This document shows, piece by piece, positions 5,121-9,083 of a DNA stretch of 9,083 nt; position 1 is the first letter of the stretch, and each line of letters opens with the position of its first letter. The stretch lies in NCBI GenBank assembly GCA_003453695.1, contig DMNK01000068.1:36429-45511 (forward strand). The letters run 5' to 3'. The position numbers and the translations under genes were made by a program. The notes beneath the pieces are model-generated. The model did no database searches and was not told the origin of the DNA. It saw only the letters and a list, made by a program, of their open reading frames with translations. The stretch is from Acidimicrobiaceae bacterium (GTDB lineage Bacteria; Actinomycetota; Acidimicrobiia; Acidimicrobiales; UBA8190).

Positions 5121-5591
5121 ATGTCCAGGGTCCAGCTCGCCCTCAACGTCGTCGACCTCGACGCGTCGATCGACTTCTACTCGAAGCTCTTCGACAGCGC
5201 GCCGGCCAAGGTCCGGCCTGGCTACGCCAACTTCGCTATTTCTGATCCGCCGCTCAAGCTCGTCCTGGTCGAGAACGCCACGGCTCGGGGAGCCAGCACG
5301 GAAGGTGCGCTCAACCATCTGGGTGTGGAGGTCCAGACACCGCAGGAGGTGTCGACGGCCAGTGCTCGGCTCGCTCGACACGGCCTCGACGCCGTCGATG
5401 AGTGCGGGACGGCGTGCTGCTACGCCGTCCAGGACAAGGTGTGGGTGCAGGATCCTGACGGGGCTCCGTGGGAGCTCTACACGGTCCTCGCCGACGTCCC
5501 GGAGGATTCGGGTCCCGGAGACGATTCCTGCTGTGTCGCCGATCCCGCCATGGCCGAGACCGGCGTCGACACCTGGTCCTCGTGTTGCTGA
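5121..5591 (+). CDS. arsI: ArsI/CadI family VOC metalloenzyme (C-As bond lyase)
   Basis: 156 residues from ATG 5121, with AAGGAG seven bases upstream. ArsI is an Fe(II)-dependent, oxygen-using lyase that removes the methyl group from methylarsenite (and aryl groups from aromatic arsenicals), releasing As(III). Module 1 is VQLALNVVDLDASIDFYSK and the family marker YANFAISDPPLKLVLVEN follows; module 2 starts LNHLGVEV. Predicted metal ligands are Gln5, His66 and Glu118 (PWELYTVLAD). The arsenical-binding vicinal pair is Cys99-Cys100 in ACCYAVQDKVWVQDPDG. The tail past residue 128 is acidic and Cys-containing (SCC at 136-138 and SSCC at the very end), which may bind metal. CadI, a cadmium-induced relative, is the alternative name; the arsenic neighbours favour ArsI. 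First gene of the arsI-aqpS-arsC operon. Confidence 0.92.
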   Translation: MSRVQLALNVVDLDASIDFYSKLFDSAPAKVRPGYANFAISDPPLKLVLVENATARGASTEGALNHLGVEVQTPQEVSTASARLARHGLDAVDECGTACCYAVQDKVWVQDPDGAPWELYTVLADVPEDSGPGDDSCCVADPAMAETGVDTWSSCC

Positions 5592-5612
5592 GGGGAGAAC
5601 GCAGGCTGTCTC

Positions 5613-5619
5613 GGAGGAG
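5613..5619 (+). promoter_or_regulatory. Ribosome binding site of aqpS
   Basis: GGAGGAG lies six bases before GTG 5626. It fixes the start within a frame that stays open for another 186 codons upstream as an antiphase shadow of arsI. Confidence 0.75.
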
Positions 5620-5625
5620 CCGCAC

Positions 5626-6438
5626 GTGAGCGAAATGAGCCTCTGGCGACGACTCGGTGCTGAGTACCTGGGCAGCCTCTTCTTGGCGGCGCTCGTCATC
5701 GGGTCGGGGATCGCTGCCCAACGGCTCTCTCCGGCGGACATCGGGCTCGAACTCTTCGAGAACGCCTCCGCCACGGCTGCCGGCCTGTACGCCATCATCC
5801 TCATGTTCGGGCCGGTGTCGGGTGGGCACTTCAACCCGGTGGTGTCGGTGGTCGACGCTGCCTTCGGGGGGCTCAGCTGGCGTGACGCTGCCGCCTACGC
5901 GCCCGCCCAGGTTGCAGGGTGCATCTCGGGAGCAGTCGTGGCCAACGCCATGTTCTCGCTCAAGGCCCTAGAGCTCTCGACCAAGCATCGGGCCTCAGGG
6001 GCTCACTTCCTCGCCGAAGTCGTCGCCACCGCCGGTCTCCTGCTCGTCATCTTTGCTTTGGCCCGCTCGGGCCGCCCTCGGCCCACCCCGGCCGCAGTGG
6101 GTGCCTACATCGGAGCCGCCTACCTCTTCACCAGCTCGACCAGCTTCGCCAACCCGGCCATCACCGTCGGGCGGATGTTCTCGAACAGCTTCGCCGGCAT
6201 CGCGCCGACCTCGGTCCCGACCTTCGTTACGGCTCAGATCGTTGGAGGAGCAGTGGCGTTCGCGGCGATCAAGATCCTCTATCCGGGGATGACACCAGCA
6301 GAGGCCGCGGACATCCTCGTTCCTCACGACGTTGAAGAGCCTTCCGAGCGCGTCCCCGGCCCTGCATCGCCGACGAAGTCTCAGGTACTGCTCGAGACTG
6401 CGAATCCGAGCCTCGTCGACGGACACGAGGGTCGATGA
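5626..6438 (+). CDS. aqpS: MIP-family aquaglyceroporin of the ars operon
   Basis: 270 residues from GTG 5626 (ATG 5635 is an alternative). The six-helix plan with two half-helices is visible. Half-helix motif 1 is GGHFNPVVSV, with NPV instead of NPA at residues 70-72; motif 2 is SFANPAITVGRMFS, with NPA at 176-178 and the selectivity-filter Arg183. N-terminal RRLGAEYLGSLFLAALVIGSG is typical of MIP helix 1. A tail of about 50 residues after the last helix is Pro/Glu/Ser-rich and presumably cytoplasmic. Aquaglyceroporins of ars operons conduct As(III), and methylarsenite, down the concentration gradient, so arsenite produced inside can leave without energy. It follows arsI by 34 bp and shares ATGA with arsC, so translation is coupled. 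Confidence 0.92.
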   Translation: MSEMSLWRRLGAEYLGSLFLAALVIGSGIAAQRLSPADIGLELFENASATAAGLYAIILMFGPVSGGHFNPVVSVVDAAFGGLSWRDAAAYAPAQVAGCISGAVVANAMFSLKALELSTKHRASGAHFLAEVVATAGLLLVIFALARSGRPRPTPAAVGAYIGAAYLFTSSTSFANPAITVGRMFSNSFAGIAPTSVPTFVTAQIVGGAVAFAAIKILYPGMTPAEAADILVPHDVEEPSERVPGPASPTKSQVLLETANPSLVDGHEGR

Positions 6439-7091
6439 TGGTGGCAGGTGGCGACACCACCGAGTCAGAAGAGTTCGATGGGGTCACCGAGCGTCTCGCC
6501 GCCGACTTCGCTGACGCCGTCGACATTGAAACAATCGCCGAGCTCGTGCGGACCAGCCATGACCTCTTGGCCGGCCGTGTCGACCCTGCTGACTCCACCA
6601 CACTCGAGCAAGCCTCTGACAACACCGAACAATTCGCTCGAGACCGGCTCCTCGCCCTCGCCAAGCGTCAGGGGAAGCCGGCGGAGCCCTGGCCTTCCGT
6701 TCTATTCCTCTGTGTCCGGAACGCCGGACGCTCTCAGATGGCAGCCGGGTGGTTCCGGCACTTCGCCCGCGACCGCGCTGTTGCCTGGTCAGGCGGTTCA
6801 GACCCGGGTTCTGGGCTCGATCCCAACGCCGTGGCGGCGATGGCGGAGGTCGGGATCGACATCTCCAACGGGTTCCCCAAGCCTTGGACCGACGAGATCG
6901 TCCGAGGGAGCGACCTCGTCGTCACGATGGGGTGCGGAGATTCCTGCCCCGTCGTCCCCGGCCAGCGCTACGAGGACTGGGCGCTGCCCGATCCGGCCGG
7001 CCGGCCCATAGAAGAGGTTCGTCCCATCCGTGACGAGATCGGCCGGCGGGTCAGGGACCTTCTGGATCGCATGGGCGTGCAAGCCACGTGA
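6435..7091 (+). CDS. arsC: Arsenate reductase ArsC (LMW phosphatase type) with N-terminal helical domain
   Basis: 218 residues from ATG 6435, overlapping the aqpS stop by four bases, with GAGGG upstream. Residues about 15-80 (VTERLAADFADAVDIETIAE to FARDRLLALAK) form a helical domain like the three-helix-bundle dimerisation module of actinobacterial proteins. The catalytic domain starts at 88: the P-loop CVRNAGRS gives nucleophile Cys93 and Arg99, then TMGCGDSCPVVPG with Cys167 and Cys171, and the general-acid loop DPAG (186-189). EEVRPIRDEIGRRVRDLL closes the fold. The enzyme reduces As(V) to As(III), probably with mycothiol or thioredoxin as electron donor; the MGCGDxCP-type sequence suits the actinobacterial enzymes. 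Last gene of the operon; its product feeds AqpS. Confidence 0.93.
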   Translation: MMVAGGDTTESEEFDGVTERLAADFADAVDIETIAELVRTSHDLLAGRVDPADSTTLEQASDNTEQFARDRLLALAKRQGKPAEPWPSVLFLCVRNAGRSQMAAGWFRHFARDRAVAWSGGSDPGSGLDPNAVAAMAEVGIDISNGFPKPWTDEIVRGSDLVVTMGCGDSCPVVPGQRYEDWALPDPAGRPIEEVRPIRDEIGRRVRDLLDRMGVQAT

Positions 7092-7118
7092 GCCAGGTGG
7101 CCCAACGCCCGACCTGGC
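7092..7118 (+). terminator. Hairpin terminating the ars operon
   Basis: GCCAGGT (7092-7098) pairs with ACCTGGC (7112-7118) over a 13-base loop, starting at the base after the arsC stop. There is no T-tract, as often in high-GC actinobacteria. Confidence 0.5.
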
Positions 7119-7242
7119 ACCCGGCGAGAGCGCAGGGACGAATTTGCTACGTTCCGGCGGGCAACCGAGACGCCGCTGAGCGTGGTCTTCGACCAACGCC
7201 CGGCCCGAGCCACCTAGCGGCTCAGGCCATGGCGGCCGACCT

Positions 7243-7258
7243 CGGCCCCGTGGGGCCG
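7243..7258 (+). repeat. Inverted copy of the acceptor strand before the CAT tRNA
   Basis: CGGCCCC (7243-7249), two bases, then GGGGCCG (7252-7258), the tRNA 5' acceptor strand. The upstream arm is identical to the tRNA 3' acceptor strand (7317-7323). Confidence 0.8.
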
Positions 7259-7327
7259 TAGCTCAGTGGTCAGAGCAGGGGACTCATAATCCCTGGGTCG
7301 CAGGTTCGATCCCTGCCGGCCCCACCA
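7252..7327 (+). tRNA. tRNA with anticodon CAT (elongator Met or Ile2), CCA encoded
   Basis: The acceptor stem is GGGGCCG (7252-7258) with CGGCCCC (7317-7323). The D stem is GCTC/GAGC (7261-7264/7273-7276). The anticodon stem is GGGGA/TCCCT with one G-T pair, around loop CTCATAA; the anticodon is CAT at 7285-7287. The T stem is GCAGG/CCTGC around TTCGATC. The discriminator is A7324 and CCA occupies 7325-7327. The first acceptor pair is matched and the anticodon stem lacks the three consecutive G-C pairs of initiators, so it is not fMet. Elongator tRNA-Met and lysidine-modified tRNA-Ile2 cannot be told apart by eye. Confidence 0.93.
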
Positions 7328-7342
7328 ACCCCTTCCATCCCA

Positions 7343-7366
7343 GCAACCCCTATTTCAGGGGCTTGC
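7343..7366 (+). terminator. Hairpin after the CAT tRNA
   Basis: GCAACCCCT (7343-7351) pairs with AGGGG-C-TTGC (7357-7366, one bulged C) over loop ATTTC, 16 bases after the tRNA CCA. It is a plausible terminator for the tRNA transcript, though no T-run follows. Confidence 0.45.
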
Positions 7367-7441
7367 CGCCCGACCACCGGGGGGACAAGGCGCCCGAGTG
7401 GACCAAAGGCCCTAATTCTCGCGCTCTGTAGCAAAAATCGC

Positions 7442-7468
7442 TCAAGTTTTACGGTGGGATCACGATGA
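7442..7468 (+). promoter_or_regulatory. Sigma-28/WhiG-like promoter candidate for the protease gene
   Basis: TCAAGTTT (7442-7449) matches TAAAGTTT at 7/8, and CACGATGA (7461-7468) matches GCCGATAA at 5/8, with exactly 11 bp between, the spacing of flagellar sigma (FliA/WhiG) promoters. An A-run (7434-7438) lies just upstream. The protease ATG is 82 bp downstream. Confidence 0.4.
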
Positions 7469-7549
7469 GTGATTGTGGTCTGCGCGCTGAGGGGGGTCAG
7501 CGGAGGGCAGGGGTCGGCCCAAGATGGCGGGTCGGCCGTCGGCACCTCC

Positions 7550-9083
7550 ATGAGCGTGTGGTGGCGGCGCCGACTGGCAGCCGTGGTCATGGGCGGGCTG
7601 GCCATCGCCCTGGGAGTGCCCGTGGCGGCGGCGGCGGCGCCCAGCACGGCGTCGGCGACGGCGGCCTACGTGGTCTCGGACACGTCGGGCGGAGGGTCCT
7701 CAGCCGCAGCGGCGGACGTCTCTGCCGTGGGCGGTGCGGTCGTCAGCTCCGTGGATGCCCTCGGGGCGGTGTCGGCGACACTCTCGTCGTCTCAGGTGGC
7801 GGCGCTGGGATCGAACCCCAGCGTGGTCGTCACGCCGGATGTTGCCATCTCGGCGGAGGACGCAAGTACGCCCACCACGTCTCGGGCGCCCGCAGCGGTG
7901 TTCCCGCAGCAGACCGGGGCGACCCAACTCTGGAGCCAGGGCGACACCGGTAGCGGCGTCAACGTCGCGGTCGTCGACACCGGGATCGACAACCTCCCCG
8001 ACTTCGCCGGTCGATTGGTCGGTGGTGTTGACCTCACAGGCGAAGGCAATCCCTTCCAGGACGACTACGGACACGGCACCTTCGTCGCCGGTTTGATCGC
8101 GGGCAGCGGCGCCTCTTCGAACGGCGCCTACGTAGGTGAGGCACCGGGCGCCGGCCTCGTGTCGGTGAAGGTGGCGGGCGCCAATGGGCAGACGGACCTG
8201 GCGACGCTCTTGGCCGGCATCGGCTGGGTGATCCAGAACCACGTGGCGCTGCATATCGGCGTGCTCAACATCTCCTTCGGCGTCGTCCCGTTCGAGTCGA
8301 CGGTTGTGAACCCCTTGGACCAGGCGGTCGAAGCCGCTTGGCGCTCCGGACTCGTGGTGGTGACCGCCGCCGGTAACGCCGGGCCGTTCAACGGCACCAT
8401 CCTCTCGCCCGGTGACGACCCGCTCGTCATCACCGCCGGCGCCCTCGACGACCAGGGCAGCACCTCGTCGAGCGGCGACACGATGACCACCTTCAGCAGC
8501 GTCGGACCGACTGATCCTGACGGCTGGTTCAAGCCGGACCTCGTCACCTCGGGCCGCTCGGTGGTGAGCCTCCGAGCTCCTGGTTCAACTGTCGACCAGC
8601 AGTTCCCGACAGCCAGGATCGGCACGGGCAACTTTGTGGGCTCCGGCACCTCGTTCAGCGCCGCCATCACCAGTGGGGCAGCTGCGCTGCTCCTCGAGAC
8701 CAACCACGGTCTCTCTCCGGACGGTGTGAAGGCTCGACTCCTTCTCGGTGCTGCCCCCGGCCCGGTCGGCAGTCCCTTCGTCGATGGTCACGGTGAACTG
8801 AACCTGCCCGGCGCGCTGGCCACCGGCCCCGGGAACTCCGTGCACCTGTCTTCTGTCTCTCCGAGCGGTGCCACGGCGTGGGGTCAGACGGTCTCGCTGT
8901 TCCAGACCTGGCTTGACTCCAGCTGGAACCCGGCGAACTACTACGGCAACGGCAGTGCCTGGAACGGCTCGGCCTGGAACGGCTCGGCCTGGAACGGCTC
9001 GGCCTGGAACGGGACCCCGTGGAACGGGACCTCGTGGAACGGGACCTCGTGGAACGGGACCTCGTGGAACGGGACCTCGTGGA
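7550..9083 (+). CDS. Secreted S8 subtilisin-like protease with C-terminal WNG pentapeptide repeats, 3' end missing
   Basis: The frame is open to the window edge; 511 codons are visible from ATG 7550. That start puts a signal peptide first (MSVWWRRRLAAVVMGGLAIA, cleavage probably after an Ala-rich AAAAAPSTASA stretch), but no ribosome site is seen; GTG 7469 is the alternative. Residues about 40-115 look like a propeptide or N-terminal extension. The catalytic domain (about 125-430) has Asp143 (VAVVDTGID), His175 (DDYGHGTFVAGLIAG), oxyanion Asn276 (VVVTAAGNAGP) and Ser368 (GSGTSFSAAITSGAAALL), so it should be active. Ala372 replaces the Pro usual after GTSxxS. From about residue 471 comes WNGSA/WNGTS repeat sequence. 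It acts outside the cell or on its surface; substrate unknown. A sigma-28-like promoter precedes it. Confidence 0.93.
   Translation, partial: MSVWWRRRLAAVVMGGLAIALGVPVAAAAAPSTASATAAYVVSDTSGGGSSAAAADVSAVGGAVVSSVDALGAVSATLSSSQVAALGSNPSVVVTPDVAISAEDASTPTTSRAPAAVFPQQTGATQLWSQGDTGSGVNVAVVDTGIDNLPDFAGRLVGGVDLTGEGNPFQDDYGHGTFVAGLIAGSGASSNGAYVGEAPGAGLVSVKVAGANGQTDLATLLAGIGWVIQNHVALHIGVLNISFGVVPFESTVVNPLDQAVEAAWRSGLVVVTAAGNAGPFNGTILSPGDDPLVITAGALDDQGSTSSSGDTMTTFSSVGPTDPDGWFKPDLVTSGRSVVSLRAPGSTVDQQFPTARIGTGNFVGSGTSFSAAITSGAAALLLETNHGLSPDGVKARLLLGAAPGPVGSPFVDGHGELNLPGALATGPGNSVHLSSVSPSGATAWGQTVSLFQTWLDSSWNPANYYGNGSAWNGSAWNGSAWNGSAWNGTPWNGTSWNGTSWNGTSWNGTSW
8960..9083 (+). repeat. 15-bp in-frame tandem repeat encoding WNGxx
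   Basis: Eight complete 15-bp units begin at 8960 and every 15 bases to 9065; a ninth is cut by the window. Units 1-3 are TGGAACGGCTCGGCC (WNGSA), unit 4 is WNGTP, and units 5-8 are TGGAACGGGACCTCG (WNGTS). Units are identical at DNA level within each block, but Gly codons differ between blocks (GGC against GGG). The array continues beyond the window. Confidence 0.95.

Noticed and set aside
5068..5625. 186-codon N-terminal extension of aqpS
   Set aside because: It is an out-of-frame shadow of arsI with Ser/Arg-rich sequence; GTG 5626 has a strong ribosome site.
7270..7647. Minus-strand frame ending in RDRTCDPGIMSPLL
   Set aside because: Classic antisense read-through of a CAT tRNA; it also crosses the protease start on the other strand.
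7465..7953. 162-codon plus-strand frame from ATG 7465
   Set aside because: Gly/Arg-rich shadow of the protease gene in another phase; the S8 motifs are in the frame starting at 7550.
8128..8703. 191-codon minus-strand frame opposite the protease catalytic domain
   Set aside because: Antisense shadow of a strongly supported S8 domain; long antisense frames are expected in high-GC genes.
1..9083. CRISPR array, insertion sequence or prophage
   Set aside because: No spaced direct repeats of CRISPR size, no transposase or integrase and no terminal inverted repeats were seen; the only tandem repeats are at 623-667 and 8960-9083.

Overview
This is 9.1 kb of high-GC bacterial DNA, most likely from an actinobacterium. 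An Acidimicrobiia-like lineage is my best guess. The reasons are the RpoD C-terminus, the three-helix-bundle ArsC, the CC...CxC type ArsR and the actinobacterial-style subtilase. The taxonomy is inferred from family resemblance, not from a search.

Layout. 1-492: C-terminal part of a housekeeping sigma factor (plus strand, cut by the window edge). 555-627: tRNA-Asn(GTT), whose 3' end is followed by a short tandem repeat. 706-1203: GNAT acetyltransferase (minus). 1204-1477: no gene found. 1478-1615: a 45-residue, very basic small protein (minus). 1836-2507: four-helix membrane protein with a C-terminal SHOCT domain (minus). 2613-2927: small hypothetical protein (minus). The last two genes each have a GGACAAGGYCC motif upstream.

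3017-4658: a TetR-type regulator with a near-perfect tetO-like palindrome at its start, overlapping a VOC (glyoxalase/dioxygenase fold) gene and followed by a small metal-binding cupin related to manganese hydroxynitrile lyases. This looks like a small regulated catabolic or detoxification unit of unknown substrate.

4692-7118: a compact arsenic locus. A divergent arsR faces arsI (C-As lyase family), aqpS (arsenical aquaglyceroporin) and a two-domain arsC (LMW-phosphatase-type arsenate reductase). The two promoters overlap head to head and contain two dyads that are candidate ArsR operators. No ArsB or Acr3 pump is present, so arsenite made by ArsC or released by ArsI would be expected to leave through AqpS. 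A hairpin follows arsC.

7252-7327: a tRNA with anticodon CAT (Met or Ile2), CCA encoded. 7550-9083: 5' part of a secreted S8 subtilisin-like protease with an intact Asp/His/Asn/Ser set, ending at the window edge inside a 15-bp tandem repeat that encodes WNGxx pentapeptides. A sigma-28/WhiG-like promoter candidate lies upstream of it.

The points most worth follow-up are the WNG-repeat protease with its possible flagellar/WhiG-type promoter, the tetO-like operator paired with a TetR-like recognition helix, and the pump-less ars operon with its interlocked promoters.
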